Below are positions 54,819 through 63,685 of a stretch of 64,000 nt of DNA, in pieces. The stretch's first letter is position 1, and every line of letters starts with the position of its first letter. The notes under the pieces were generated by a model. The model did not search any database. It saw only the letters and a program-made list of their open reading frames with translations, and was not told the DNA's origin. A program made the position numbers and the translations under genes. This stretch comes from Pseudomonas sp. CC120222-01a (GTDB lineage: Bacteria > Pseudomonadota > Gammaproteobacteria > Pseudomonadales > Pseudomonadaceae): contig NZ_QEQQ01000016.1 in assembly GCF_003097235.1 (NCBI RefSeq), positions 101,579-165,578 of the forward strand, in the 5' to 3' direction.

Positions 54819-56150
54819 ATGACTTTGCCAAACAAGATCCTGACCGCTTTGCAGGGTAATCAAGCGCTCAGTTCCCGGGAGCTGGCCGAGTGCCTGGATG
54901 CGAGCTGGTCAACTGTCAAACGCCACCTGGAGGTGTTGCTGGAGGCAGGCGAGGTTGAGCGTGAAAAAGATGGGCGTACAACGCACTATCGACTGAAATC
55001 TGCTGCACCTCGTGCGAGCGACAGTGAGAAAGCACCGAGCACCATCGCCGACCTGCCCTGGTCATCGGAAAGCCGCGCACTTCGTGCATCGCTGCTTCGG
55101 CCATTGGCAATGCGCGAAGTGGTCACATATAGGCGTGATCTGGTAGACAGCTATCAACCGAATCAGACGACGTGGCTGCCCCCGAGTCTGGCCGCCGCGC
55201 TTGAACTGGAGGGAAGAATGAGAGGGCAGCAGCCGGCGGGCACTTATGCGCGCAAGGTGCTGGAGCCTTTGCTGATAGATCTTTCCTGGTCTTCGTCGCG
55301 TCTGGAAGGCAACCGCTACACGCTGCTCGACACTGAAAGGCTTTTCAAAAGCGGTGTAACCGACGGTGATCTGGATGCGGTCATGCTGCTCAATCACAAG
55401 GCTGCCATCGAGTTCATGGTCGATGCGGTGCCTGAATACGGGCTCAATCCGGCGGTTATCAGCAACCTGCATGCCCTGCTGATGCAGGATCTACTGGCAG
55501 ATGGCGCTGCCTTGGGCAGTATTCGCCAGACTGTGGTGAACATCAGTGGCACCACTTATTTCCCGACCCAGGTGCCTTCGCTGCTGGAGGAGATGTTCGA
55601 GCAAATATTGTACAAGGCGAAGCAAATCAAGAACCCGATCGAAGCCGCATTCTTCCTGTGGATAAACCTCGCCTACCTGCAACCGTTCGAGGATGGAAAC
55701 AAACGCACGAGCCGGTTGGCAGCGAACATCCCGTTGATGCTCTACAACTGCTCGCCCTTGTCATTCCTGGATGTGAACCCAGAAGATTATGCGCTGGCAA
55801 TGATGGGGGTTTACGAGCAGCGGGACATGTCCATGGCCGCGGATCTGTTTGTTTGGGTCTATCGCCGCTCGATCAGCAAATATGGCGTGATGCTCGAAGC
55901 CATGGGGGTGCCGGACCCTGTTCGTCTGCGCTATAGAGAGCTGCTGAACGAAGCAATCAATGCAGTCGTGCGTGAGGGCTTGACTGCGGATCAGGTGGTG
56001 GCTGGGTTGGAACTGCCTGAAGAAGAGAAAGTGCAATTTGCGCCACTGCTACGCGGCGAACTGGATATTCTGGCGTTGCACAACTGCGCCCGTTACAGGT
56101 TGAGCATGAAGCAGGTGAAGGCTTGGATTGATGCTGGTCGTCCCTGCTGA
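54819..56150 (+). CDS. HTH-Fic family protein with altered active site
   Basis: The 443-residue protein has an N-terminal winged helix (SSRELAECLDASWSTVKRHL, about 1-60) and a Fic domain (about 130-320). The inhibitory-helix motif is present at S159-E163 (SSRLEGN), as in class II Fic proteins. The Fic loop at 288-299 reads QPFEDGNKRTSR, so the catalytic His of HPFxxGN(G/K)R is Gln (codon CAA at 55680-55682). A C-terminal helical domain follows. Fic enzymes usually AMPylate proteins; loss of the His predicts loss or change of that activity. GGAG lies six bases before the ATG. No small antitoxin gene is nearby. Confidence 0.88.
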   Translation: MTLPNKILTALQGNQALSSRELAECLDASWSTVKRHLEVLLEAGEVEREKDGRTTHYRLKSAAPRASDSEKAPSTIADLPWSSESRALRASLLRPLAMREVVTYRRDLVDSYQPNQTTWLPPSLAAALELEGRMRGQQPAGTYARKVLEPLLIDLSWSSSRLEGNRYTLLDTERLFKSGVTDGDLDAVMLLNHKAAIEFMVDAVPEYGLNPAVISNLHALLMQDLLADGAALGSIRQTVVNISGTTYFPTQVPSLLEEMFEQILYKAKQIKNPIEAAFFLWINLAYLQPFEDGNKRTSRLAANIPLMLYNCSPLSFLDVNPEDYALAMMGVYEQRDMSMAADLFVWVYRRSISKYGVMLEAMGVPDPVRLRYRELLNEAINAVVREGLTADQVVAGLELPEEEKVQFAPLLRGELDILALHNCARYRLSMKQVKAWIDAGRPC

Positions 56151-56398
56151 AGCTGAGCGAGACGTAAGCTGCCATATGACCCAGTCAGGGGGAAGCCGGT
56201 TTGTTCGGCTTCCCGAAGAGGGCACCGCAGTTGTGGAGTCCTTCGCCTATTACTTGGCGCACAAGCCCATCAGTACCAGAGCCGCAGTGGTAGAGCACGC
56301 CGGAGAGCGGCACCCTGAGTGATGCGGAAATCTCCGGAGTTCCTGCCAGTGCATCTGCACGATGTCCAGCGCCGTGCTCAACGCGAGTTCGTTCAGAG
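56151..56398. other. Gap with one hairpin, no gene seen
   Basis: A stem GGGAAGCCGG / TCGGCTTCCC at 56189-56213 may end the Fic transcript although no T run follows. The remaining bases show no ORF I can support. Confidence 0.4.
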
Positions 56399-57070
56399 CT
56401 ACTGGTGGGAGTCAGGTAACAGCGTGCCGTCTAGGGCTCCAGATTTTGAAGCCGCCGCCGGCAACTGATCTGGAATCGTTTGCCGTATACCCGTACACCT
56501 GGGGAACTTGGAGCATCCATAGAACGATTTTCCCTTGTGCCTACCGCGCTTGGCTACTCGGGGAACCATGCGGTTACCGCAATCGGGGCATAGGCCCAGG
56601 GCCTCCCAGGTTTCACGCGAAGGAATTTGCGGAGCTTGCGGTGGCGGGGCGGCAGGGGTAGCCGGTCTATTGGACTTTCTTACACGCTTCCAAGATGGAT
56701 AGAGGAACCACAGCCAGGGCGCCACGAAGATCAGAAGCAACAGTGTAATGGCGAGCGTCACCCGTGCCCCGCGACTCAGGTATGAGCCGCCACCGCCAAA
56801 TCCGGAACTGCCGCCAGATGATCGAGAGTAGCTGGTGCCGCTGTATGACGACGTAGGCCCAGATGGCGCGATTGGCGAGATGCCAAGAGACGGGTTGGGA
56901 GTCAACTGGTTTCCGGGCCTGGGTTCTGGGTGAGCAGTCAGCGAGACGTAGGGAAACGGGAAGGAAGGGGTCAGTGGCACTTCGTGCCACTTAGCATGCT
57001 GTTTCACGCACCCTGATATCAGCAGGGCGGCCAGTAGAGTCGTGGTACCTGGAAAGAACTTGATTGCCAT
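56399..57070 (-). CDS. Lipoprotein with topoisomerase-type zinc ribbon
   Basis: The 223-residue protein starts with a lipoprotein-like signal (FFPGTTTLLAALLISGC, Cys21). A Ser/Gly/Pro-rich linker follows (about 70-115) and then a membrane helix (VTLAITLLLLIFVAPWLWFL, about 120-140). The C-terminal zf-C4 topoisomerase ribbon has CPDCGNRMVPR and FYGCSKFPRCTGIRQ (four Cys). Similar ribbons bind DNA in topoisomerase I. With one lipid anchor and one helix, the ribbon should face the cytoplasm if the anchor is correct. AGGGAA precedes the ATG at 57070. Function unknown. Confidence 0.75.
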   Translation of the reverse strand: MAIKFFPGTTTLLAALLISGCVKQHAKWHEVPLTPSFPFPYVSLTAHPEPRPGNQLTPNPSLGISPIAPSGPTSSYSGTSYSRSSGGSSGFGGGGSYLSRGARVTLAITLLLLIFVAPWLWFLYPSWKRVRKSNRPATPAAPPPQAPQIPSRETWEALGLCPDCGNRMVPRVAKRGRHKGKSFYGCSKFPRCTGIRQTIPDQLPAAASKSGALDGTLLPDSHQ

Positions 57071-57149
57071 TGGCGATTCCCTGCCAGTGAGGATTAGCGT
57101 TTTACACCGTGCTCCCCAGCCAAACAACCTGCCACACCCAAAGCCAACC

Positions 57150-57172
57150 GAAGCCCGCCCCGAGCGGGCTTT
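57150..57172. terminator. Hairpin AAGCCCGC / GCGGGCTT
   Basis: This is a compact stem-loop with A and T flanks between tRNA-Leu and the zinc-ribbon gene. It may act as a bidirectional terminator. Confidence 0.5.
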
Positions 57173-57202
57173 CCTGCAACTCAGACGATGCGTCGGATGG
57201 CA

Positions 57203-57243
57203 CGGGCTTCGCCCGTGTTCGCGGGTGAACCCGCTCCCACATG
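57203..57243. repeat. REP-like fragment
   Basis: Palindromic GGGCTTCGCCC next to TTCGCGGGTGAACCCGCTCC matches the CGCGGG...CCCGCTCC subfamily. Confidence 0.55.
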
Positions 57244-57327
57244 GAGTGCGCCAGCTTTCGTGAGTTGAGCAAGTCAGTACCTCTTACAGGACCTTGCAGT
57301 CCAGAAAAGGTGGAAAACTGCAGGCAC

Positions 57328-57356
57328 AAAAAAACCGACCAAAAGGTCGGTTTTTT
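57328..57356 (-). terminator. Rho-independent terminator of tRNA-Leu
   Basis: Stem AACCGACC / GGTCGGTT has A7 and T6 flanks and lies nine bases downstream of the tRNA 3' end. Confidence 0.9.
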
Positions 57357-57364
57357 CTGGATCT

Positions 57365-57449
57365 TGGTGCCCCGAGGGAGACTCGAACTCCCACTCCTTT
57401 CGAAAACGGATTTTGAATCCGCCGCGTCTACCAATTCCGCCATCAGGGC
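57365..57449 (-). tRNA. tRNA-Leu (anticodon CAA)
   Basis: The minus strand reads GCCCTGATGGCGGAATTGG at the 5' end, an anticodon loop TTCAAAA, a long class II variable arm, the T-loop GTTCGAGTC and an encoded 3' CCA. The acceptor arms pair GCCCTGA with TCGGGGC. Length is 85 bases, right for leucine tRNA. Confidence 0.96.
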
Positions 57450-57557
57450 TTAGGCGCCGCAGTATAGAGAGGTCGCTCAAGCCGGTCAATCGGCTTTCAT
57501 GGTCAATTTTCACGCATTGGGCTAAACTTCCCGGCCCTGTCGAACCCGAACATCATC

Positions 57558-58607
57558 ATGCGCGTCGCCGATTTTTCTTTCGAACTCCCCGATTCCCTGA
57601 TCGCCCGCCACCCACTGGCCGAGCGCCATGGCAGCCGTCTGCTGGTCCTCGATGGGCCGAGCGGGGCGTTGGCGCACCAGCAATTCCCCGATCTGCTCGA
57701 CTATCTGCGGCCGGGCGACCTGATGGTGTTCAACAACACCCGGGTGATTCCGGCGCGGCTGTTTGGCCAGAAAGCCTCCGGTGGCAAGCTGGAAGTGCTG
57801 GTCGAGCGTGTGCTCGACAGCCACCGCGTGCTGGCCCATGTGCGTGCCAGCAAGGCGCCGAAAGAGGGGGCAGTGATCCTCATCGATGGCGGTGGCGAGG
57901 CCGAGATGGTCGCCCGCCACGACACGCTGTTCGAACTGTGCTTCACCGAAGAGGTGCTGCCGCTGCTCGATCGCGTCGGCCACATGCCGTTGCCGCCGTA
58001 CATCGACCGCCCCGATGAAGGCGCCGACCGTGAGCGTTACCAGACCGTGTACGCCGAACGCGCCGGTGCGGTTGCTGCGCCGACTGCGGGCCTGCACTTC
58101 GACGAAGCGCTGCTGGAAAAGATCGCCGCCAAGGGCGTCGAGCGCGCCTTCGTCACCCTGCACGTGGGTGCCGGCACCTTCCAGCCGGTGCGGGTCGACA
58201 AGATCGAAGACCACCACATGCACAAGGAATGGCTCGAAGTGAGCCAGGATGTGGTCGATGCCATCGAGGCCTGCCGCGCCCGTGGCGGGCGGGTGATCGC
58301 AGTCGGTACCACCAGCGTGCGCTCGCTGGAGAGTGCGGCGCGTGATGGTGTGCTCAAGGCCTTCAGCGGTGACACCGACATCTTCATCTACCCGGGCCGG
58401 CCGTTCCATGTGGTCGATTGCCTGGTCACCAACTTCCACCTGCCGGAGTCCACGCTGCTGATGCTGGTCTCGGCATTCGCCGGTTACCCCGAGACCATGG
58501 CTGCCTATGCGGCGGCGGTCGACAACGGTTACCGCTTCTTCAGTTACGGTGATGCCATGTTCATCACCCGCAATCCGGCGCCACGCGGCCCAGAGGATCA
58601 AGCATGA
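57558..58607 (+). CDS. queA: tRNA preQ1(34) S-adenosylmethionine ribosyltransferase-isomerase
   Basis: The 349-residue enzyme converts preQ1 in tRNA to epoxyqueuosine using SAM as ribosyl donor. Family motifs are MRVADFSFELPDSLIARHP, DLMVFNNTRVIPARLFG, TAGLHFDEALL, HVGAGTFQPVR and VVDCLVTNFHLPESTLLMLV. Length is typical. It overlaps tgt by four bases (ATGA), which joins two steps of the queuosine pathway. Confidence 0.96.
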   Translation: MRVADFSFELPDSLIARHPLAERHGSRLLVLDGPSGALAHQQFPDLLDYLRPGDLMVFNNTRVIPARLFGQKASGGKLEVLVERVLDSHRVLAHVRASKAPKEGAVILIDGGGEAEMVARHDTLFELCFTEEVLPLLDRVGHMPLPPYIDRPDEGADRERYQTVYAERAGAVAAPTAGLHFDEALLEKIAAKGVERAFVTLHVGAGTFQPVRVDKIEDHHMHKEWLEVSQDVVDAIEACRARGGRVIAVGTTSVRSLESAARDGVLKAFSGDTDIFIYPGRPFHVVDCLVTNFHLPESTLLMLVSAFAGYPETMAAYAAAVDNGYRFFSYGDAMFITRNPAPRGPEDQA

Positions 58608-59737
58608 GTCGCACCTGTCGAATGTCGTTCGAACTGCTGGCCACCGACGGCAAGGCCCGTCGCGGCCGGCTGACCTTCCCCCGTGGCACGGTCGAGACCC
58701 CGGCGTTCATGCCGGTGGGCACCTATGGCACGGTCAAGGGCATGCTGCCGCGTGACATCGAGGCCATCGGCGCCGAGATCATCCTCGGCAACACCTTCCA
58801 CCTGTGGCTGCGCCCAGGTACCGAGGTGATCAAGAAGCACAATGGCCTGCATGACTTCATGCAGTGGAAAGGCCCTATCCTCACCGATTCCGGTGGTTTC
58901 CAGGTGTTCAGCCTGGGCGCCATGCGCAAGATCAAGGAGGAGGGTGTCACCTTCGCCTCGCCTGTCGATGGCTCCAAGGTGTTCATGGGCCCGGAAGAAT
59001 CCATGCAGGTGCAGCGCGACCTGGGTTCGGACATCGTGATGATCTTCGACGAGTGCACGCCGTACCCGGCCGAGCACGACGTGGCGCGCACCTCCATGGA
59101 GCTGTCGCTGCGCTGGGCCCAGCGCTCGAAGAATGCCCACGGTGACAGCAGCGCAGCGCTGTTCGGTATCGTCCAGGGTGGCATGTACCAGGACCTGCGC
59201 ATGCGCTCGCTGGAAGCGCTGGTCAATATCGACTTCGACGGCCTGGCCATCGGCGGTCTGTCGGTCGGCGAACCGAAGCACGAAATGATCAAGGTGCTCG
59301 ACTACCTGCCGGACCAGATGCCGGCTGACAAACCTCGTTACCTTATGGGGGTAGGCAAACCGGAAGATCTGGTTGAGGGTGTGCGCCGCGGCGTCGACAT
59401 GTTCGACTGCGTGATGCCCACGCGCAACGCGCGCAACGGCCACCTGTTCGTCGATACAGGGGTGATCAAGATCCGCAACGCGTTCCATCGCCACGATGAT
59501 TCGCCGCTGGATCCGACCTGTGACTGCTACACCTGCACCAACTTCTCCCGCGCTTATCTGCACCATCTGGACAAGTGCGGCGAAATGCTGAGCAGCATGC
59601 TGAATACCATCCACAACTTGCGCCATTACCAGCGCTTGATGGCCGGTTTACGCGAGGCTATTCAACAGGGTAAATTGGCCGCCTTTGTCGACGCCTTCTA
59701 CGCCAAACGCGGGCTGCCTGTGCCGCCTTTGGACTGA
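58604..59737 (+). CDS. tgt: tRNA-guanine transglycosylase
   Basis: The 377-residue enzyme swaps guanine-34 for preQ1 in tRNAs with GUN anticodons. It has the catalytic Asp regions DSGGFQVFSLG and MFDCVMPTRNARNG and zinc ligands CDCYTCTNFSRAYLHHL. The ATG at 58604 has GAGG seven bases upstream and overlaps queA; an internal ATG at 58622 (MSFELLATDG) matches the usual family N-terminus and may be the real start. Confidence 0.96.
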   Translation: MSRTCRMSFELLATDGKARRGRLTFPRGTVETPAFMPVGTYGTVKGMLPRDIEAIGAEIILGNTFHLWLRPGTEVIKKHNGLHDFMQWKGPILTDSGGFQVFSLGAMRKIKEEGVTFASPVDGSKVFMGPEESMQVQRDLGSDIVMIFDECTPYPAEHDVARTSMELSLRWAQRSKNAHGDSSAALFGIVQGGMYQDLRMRSLEALVNIDFDGLAIGGLSVGEPKHEMIKVLDYLPDQMPADKPRYLMGVGKPEDLVEGVRRGVDMFDCVMPTRNARNGHLFVDTGVIKIRNAFHRHDDSPLDPTCDCYTCTNFSRAYLHHLDKCGEMLSSMLNTIHNLRHYQRLMAGLREAIQQGKLAAFVDAFYAKRGLPVPPLD

Positions 59738-59779
59738 CTGTTCGCATCCATTATTAGAAAATTACATTAGGAGTGCCCA

Positions 59780-60115
59780 ATGAGCTTCTTGATCCCCGCC
59801 GCATACGCGGACGCTGCAGCACCCGCCGCTGGCCCAGCCGGTACCGGTTTCGAGTGGATTTTCCTGGTCGGTTTCCTGGTCATCTTCTACCTGATGATCT
59901 GGCGCCCGCAGTCCAAGCGCGCCAAAGAGCAGAAGAACCTGCTGAGCAACTTGCAGAAAGGTGACGAAGTTGTCACCAACGGCGGCATCGCCGGCAAGAT
60001 CGTCAAGGTTTCCGATGACTTCGTGGTCCTGGAAGTTTCCGACACCGTCGAACTGAAGTTCCAGAAGGGTGCCATCGCGGCCACCCTGCCAAAAGGTACG
60101 CTCAAGGCTATCTGA
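59780..60115 (+). CDS. yajC: Preprotein translocase accessory subunit YajC
   Basis: The 111-residue protein has one membrane helix (WIFLVGFLVIFYLMIWRPQ) and a cytoplasmic tail with SKRAKEQKNLLSNLQKGDEV and GGIAGKIVKV. It associates with SecDF. AGGAG lies upstream of the ATG. It lies between tgt and secD, the usual order. Confidence 0.95.
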   Translation: MSFLIPAAYADAAAPAAGPAGTGFEWIFLVGFLVIFYLMIWRPQSKRAKEQKNLLSNLQKGDEVVTNGGIAGKIVKVSDDFVVLEVSDTVELKFQKGAIAATLPKGTLKAI

Positions 60116-60179
60116 GTTACCGGTTTCATTTTTCCAGTCGGGGCGCGCAAAGCGCCCCGCGTCTTGAACGGGCGGCGTG

Positions 60180-62042
60180 ATGCTGAACAAATACCCTCTG
60201 TGGAAATACGCACTGATCCTGGTGGTACTGGCGATCGGTTTCATTTATTCCGCTCCCAACCTCTACCCGGATGATCCGGCGGTGCAGATCAGCGGTGCCA
60301 GTTCGGCGCTGCAGGTCAACCAGGCCGACCTCGACCGTGTCAGCAAGGCGCTGGTCGATGCTGGTATCACCGTCAAGGGCGCGAGCCTGGGTGAGAAGGG
60401 CAGTGGGCTGATTCGCCTGACCAACCAGGAAGCTCAACTGCCAGCCAAGGATGTCGTGCGCAAGGCACTGGGCGATGATTACGTCGTGGCCCTGAACCTG
60501 GCCCAGACTACTCCGCAATGGCTGCGCAACCTGGGTGCAAGCCCGATGAAGCTGGGCCTGGACCTGTCCGGTGGTGTGCACTTCCTGCTGGAAGTGGACA
60601 TGGACAAGGCCATGAGCGCCCGCATGAAAGTCTACGAAGGCGAGGTCAAGACCTTGCTGCGCAAAGAGCGCATCCGCTACCGCAGCCTGCCGCAGCAGGA
60701 TGGCGGTGTAATGCTGGGCTTCGCTGACGATGCTACCCGCGAACAGGCACGTGCCCTGATCCGCAAGAATTTCAATGATTTCGACCTGACCACCACCGAG
60801 CGCAACGAGCTCGCCGTGCTGCGTCTGGCGCTGACCCAGGCGAAAGTCGCCGAGATCCGCGAATACTCGATCAAGCAGAACCTGACCACCGTTCGCAACC
60901 GTGTGAACGAGCTGGGCGTGGCCGAGCCGCTGGTACAGCGCCAGGGCGCCAACCGCATCGTGGTCGAGCTGCCGGGCGTGCAGGACACTGCCGAAGCCAA
61001 GCGTATCCTCGGCAAGACCGCCAACCTGGAGTTCCGCTTCGGTGCCGAGCCGGGCGCTTCCAAGGCCACTACCGAGGTCTTCGAGTTTCGTGAAGGCAAC
61101 CGTTCGGCTGCTGTCGAGCGTGGCCTGATCATCACCGGTGACCAGGTCACCGATGCCCAGGCCAGCTTCGACGAGCACGGCCGCCCGCAGGTGAACATCC
61201 GCCTGGATGGTCACGGTGGCGAGCTGATGAGCCGTGCGACCCGCAGCAACGTTGGTCGCAGCATGGCGGTGATCTTCATCGAGCAGAAGCCGGTCACCCG
61301 CTACGTCAAGCAGACTGTCGACGGCGTCGAGAAGGACGTTGCCGTACAGAGCTTCCAGGAAGAGAAGAAGATCATCAGCCTGGCGACCATCCAGTCGCCA
61401 CTGGGCAGCCAGTTCCGCATCACCGGCCTGAACGGCCAGGGTGAATCGTCGGAACTGGCCCTGCTGCTGCGTGCCGGTGGTCTGGCTGCGCCGATGTACT
61501 TCGCCGAAGAACGTACCATTGGCCCGAGCCTGGGTGCCGACAACATCACCAAGGGTATCGATGCGTCGCTGTGGGGCATGCTGTTCGTCTCGCTGTTCAT
61601 CATCGCCATCTACCGCGGCTTCGGTGTGCTCGCCACCATCGCCCTAGCGGGCAACATGGTGCTGCTGCTGGCGCTGATGTCGCTGCTGGGCGCCACGCTG
61701 ACCCTTCCGGGTATTGCCGGTATCGTGTTGACCATGGGTATGGCGGTAGACGCCAACGTGCTGATCTTCTCGCGTATCCGCGAAGAGATTGCCGCCGGCA
61801 TGTCGGTGCAGCGCGCGATTCACGAAGGTTTCAACCGCGCCTACTCGGCAATCGTCGACGCCAACCTGACCACCCTGCTGGTCGGCGGCATCCTGTTCGC
61901 CATGGGCACCGGCCCGGTCAAGGGCTTCGCGGTGACCATGTCCCTGGGGATTTTCACCTCGATGTTCACCGCCGTCATGGTGACCCGTGCACTGGTCAAC
62001 CTGACCTGCGGCGGGCGTGACATCAAGAAGCTGTGGGTTTGA
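60180..62042 (+). CDS. secD: Protein translocase subunit SecD
   Basis: The 620-residue membrane protein has an N-terminal helix, the large periplasmic P1 domain (GLDLSGGVHFLLEVDMD, VNELGVAEPLVQRQGANRIV) and five C-terminal helices with SLGADNITKGIDA and GMAVDANVLIFSRIREE. SecD and SecF use the proton gradient to pull exported proteins through SecYEG. The ATG at 60180 is preceded by an in-frame GTG; either could be used. Confidence 0.96.
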   Translation: MLNKYPLWKYALILVVLAIGFIYSAPNLYPDDPAVQISGASSALQVNQADLDRVSKALVDAGITVKGASLGEKGSGLIRLTNQEAQLPAKDVVRKALGDDYVVALNLAQTTPQWLRNLGASPMKLGLDLSGGVHFLLEVDMDKAMSARMKVYEGEVKTLLRKERIRYRSLPQQDGGVMLGFADDATREQARALIRKNFNDFDLTTTERNELAVLRLALTQAKVAEIREYSIKQNLTTVRNRVNELGVAEPLVQRQGANRIVVELPGVQDTAEAKRILGKTANLEFRFGAEPGASKATTEVFEFREGNRSAAVERGLIITGDQVTDAQASFDEHGRPQVNIRLDGHGGELMSRATRSNVGRSMAVIFIEQKPVTRYVKQTVDGVEKDVAVQSFQEEKKIISLATIQSPLGSQFRITGLNGQGESSELALLLRAGGLAAPMYFAEERTIGPSLGADNITKGIDASLWGMLFVSLFIIAIYRGFGVLATIALAGNMVLLLALMSLLGATLTLPGIAGIVLTMGMAVDANVLIFSRIREEIAAGMSVQRAIHEGFNRAYSAIVDANLTTLLVGGILFAMGTGPVKGFAVTMSLGIFTSMFTAVMVTRALVNLTCGGRDIKKLWV

Positions 62043-62052
62043 GGGAGCTGCG

Positions 62053-62961
62053 ATGAAAACCATCAATTTCATGGGCGTGCGCAAGATTGCGTTCGCCGCC
62101 ACCATGCTCCTGACGGTCCTGGCGCTGTTCAGCTGGTTCCACAAGGGCCTGAACTTCGGCCTCGACTTCACGGGCGGCACACTGATCGAGCTGACCTACG
62201 AGCGGCCGGCCGACCTCAAGGCGGTACGTGCCGAGCTGCAAGCGTCCGGCTTCCACGAGGCGGTGGTGCAGAGCTTCGGCGCCACCACCGACCTGCTGGT
62301 GCGCATGCCGGGCGATGACCCACAGCTGGGTGCCAAGGTTGGCGCGGCCCTGCAGAAGGCAGGCGGCGACAACCCGGCCACCCTCAAGCGCGTCGAGTTC
62401 GTCGGCCCGCAGGTGGGTGAAGAGCTGCGCGACCAGGGCGGCCTCGGCATGCTCCTGGCACTGGGCGGCATCCTCATCTACCTGGCCTTCCGCTTCCAGT
62501 GGAAGTTCGCCGTGGGCGCGATCGTCTCGCTGATCCACGACGTGGTGGTGACCCTGGGTATCCTGTCGTTCTTCCAGATCACCTTCGACCTGACGGTGCT
62601 GGCGGCGGTGCTGGCGATCATCGGTTACTCGCTGAACGACACCATCGTCGTGTTCGACCGGGTGCGTGAGAACTTCCGCGTGCTGCGCAAGGCCTCGCTG
62701 ATCGAGAACATCAACATTTCGACCACCCAGACCCTGCTGCGCACCATCGCCACCTCGGTTTCGACCTTGCTGGCGATTGCCGCACTGCTGTTCTTCGGTG
62801 GCGACAACCTGTTCGGCTTCTCGCTGGCACTGTTCATTGGTGTCCTGGCCGGTACCTACTCGTCGATCTACATCGCCAACGTGGTACTGATCTGGCTGAA
62901 CCTGAGCAGCGAAGACCTGATTCCACCTGCGAAAAACGAAGGTGTGGATGACCGTCCTTAA
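62053..62961 (+). CDS. secF: Protein translocase subunit SecF
   Basis: The 302-residue protein has six helices and the motifs GLDFTGGTLIEL, DLTVLAAVLAIIGYSLNDTI, VFDRVRENFR and TLLRTIATSVSTL. The ATG at 62053 follows GAGGGAG; frame-matched residues upstream belong to the end of secD. It is the last gene of the secDF unit. Confidence 0.96.
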   Translation: MKTINFMGVRKIAFAATMLLTVLALFSWFHKGLNFGLDFTGGTLIELTYERPADLKAVRAELQASGFHEAVVQSFGATTDLLVRMPGDDPQLGAKVGAALQKAGGDNPATLKRVEFVGPQVGEELRDQGGLGMLLALGGILIYLAFRFQWKFAVGAIVSLIHDVVVTLGILSFFQITFDLTVLAAVLAIIGYSLNDTIVVFDRVRENFRVLRKASLIENINISTTQTLLRTIATSVSTLLAIAALLFFGGDNLFGFSLALFIGVLAGTYSSIYIANVVLIWLNLSSEDLIPPAKNEGVDDRP

Positions 62962-62988
62962 GGACTAGTCCTACGCCGTTCGGCGATG

Positions 62989-63025
62989 AAAAAGGCGTGA
63001 GTGTTGAACTCACGCCTTTTTTTTT
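62989..63025 (+). terminator. Rho-independent terminator of secF
   Basis: Stem AAGGCGTGAGT / ACTCACGCCTT is followed by nine T, 28 bases after the secF stop codon. Confidence 0.92.
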
Positions 63026-63080
63026 GCTCCAAGGCTGGGAGAAAGCAGGTTAGCCCCTGCAGGTACAACAGGAGGTTCAT

Positions 63081-63623
63081 GTGAACAAATCAATGCTCGT
63101 AGGCGCTGTGCTGGGTGCTGTCGGTGTTACTGCCGGAGGTGCTGTTGCCACCTACAGCTTGGTGAACAAGGGGCCTGAGTACGCCCAGGTCACCGACGTG
63201 CAACCGATCAAGCAACAGGTCAAGACCCCGCGCGAGGTCTGCAAGGACGTCGCCGTCACGCGCCAGGCGCCGGTCAAGGACCAGCACCAGATCGCCGGTA
63301 CAGTGGTCGGTGCCATTGCCGGTGGCCTGCTGGGTAACCAGATCGGCGGCGGTACCGGCAAGAAGATCGCTACCGTGGCCGGTGCGGTCGGTGGTGGTTA
63401 TGCCGGTAACAAGGTGCAGGAAGGCATGCAGCAGCGTGATACCTACACCACCACGCAAACCCGCTGCAACACGGTCAACGACATCAGTGAGAAGGTGGTA
63501 GGTTACAACGTGACCTATTCCATTGGTGATCAGGTGGGCAAGGTGAAGATGGACCGCGAGCCGGGTTCGACCATTCCGCTGGACAAGAATGGCAAGCTGA
63601 TCCTCAGCGAAGCCGGGCAGTAA
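63081..63623 (+). CDS. Glycine-zipper (2TM) outer membrane-type protein
   Basis: The 180-residue protein has an N-terminal hydrophobic segment (SMLVGAVLGAVGVTAGGAVA) and a glycine-zipper hairpin (IAGTVVGAIAGGLLGNQIGG; IATVAGAVGGGYAGNKVQEG), then YNVTYSIGDQVGKVKMD. This is the Rickettsia 17-kDa antigen-like class, thought to help envelope integrity. A GTG start at 63081 has AGGAGG nearby. Monocistronic. Confidence 0.85.
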   Translation: MNKSMLVGAVLGAVGVTAGGAVATYSLVNKGPEYAQVTDVQPIKQQVKTPREVCKDVAVTRQAPVKDQHQIAGTVVGAIAGGLLGNQIGGGTGKKIATVAGAVGGGYAGNKVQEGMQQRDTYTTTQTRCNTVNDISEKVVGYNVTYSIGDQVGKVKMDREPGSTIPLDKNGKLILSEAGQ

Positions 63624-63631
63624 GCGACAGG

Positions 63632-63654
63632 CATAAAAAAAGCACCCCGAGGGG
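63632..63654 (+). terminator. Left half of a terminator broken by an IS end
   Basis: AAAAAAAGCACCCCGAGGGG has the start of a stem GCACCCC and loop, but the expected right arm GGGGTGCTTTTTTT is replaced after GGGG by the IS4-type end TAATGCC at 63655. Confidence 0.6.
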
Positions 63655-63684
63655 TAATGCCAGTCAGTTAAGCTGACTGGCATT
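63655..63684. repeat. IS4-type terminal inverted repeat / hairpin
   Basis: TAATGCCAGTCAGTTAAG resembles the known IS4 end TAATGCCGATCAGTTAAG. The same bases fold into a perfect hairpin (ATGCCAGTCAG / CTGACTGGCAT), which may itself stop incoming transcripts. Confidence 0.65.
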
Positions 63685-63685
63685 T

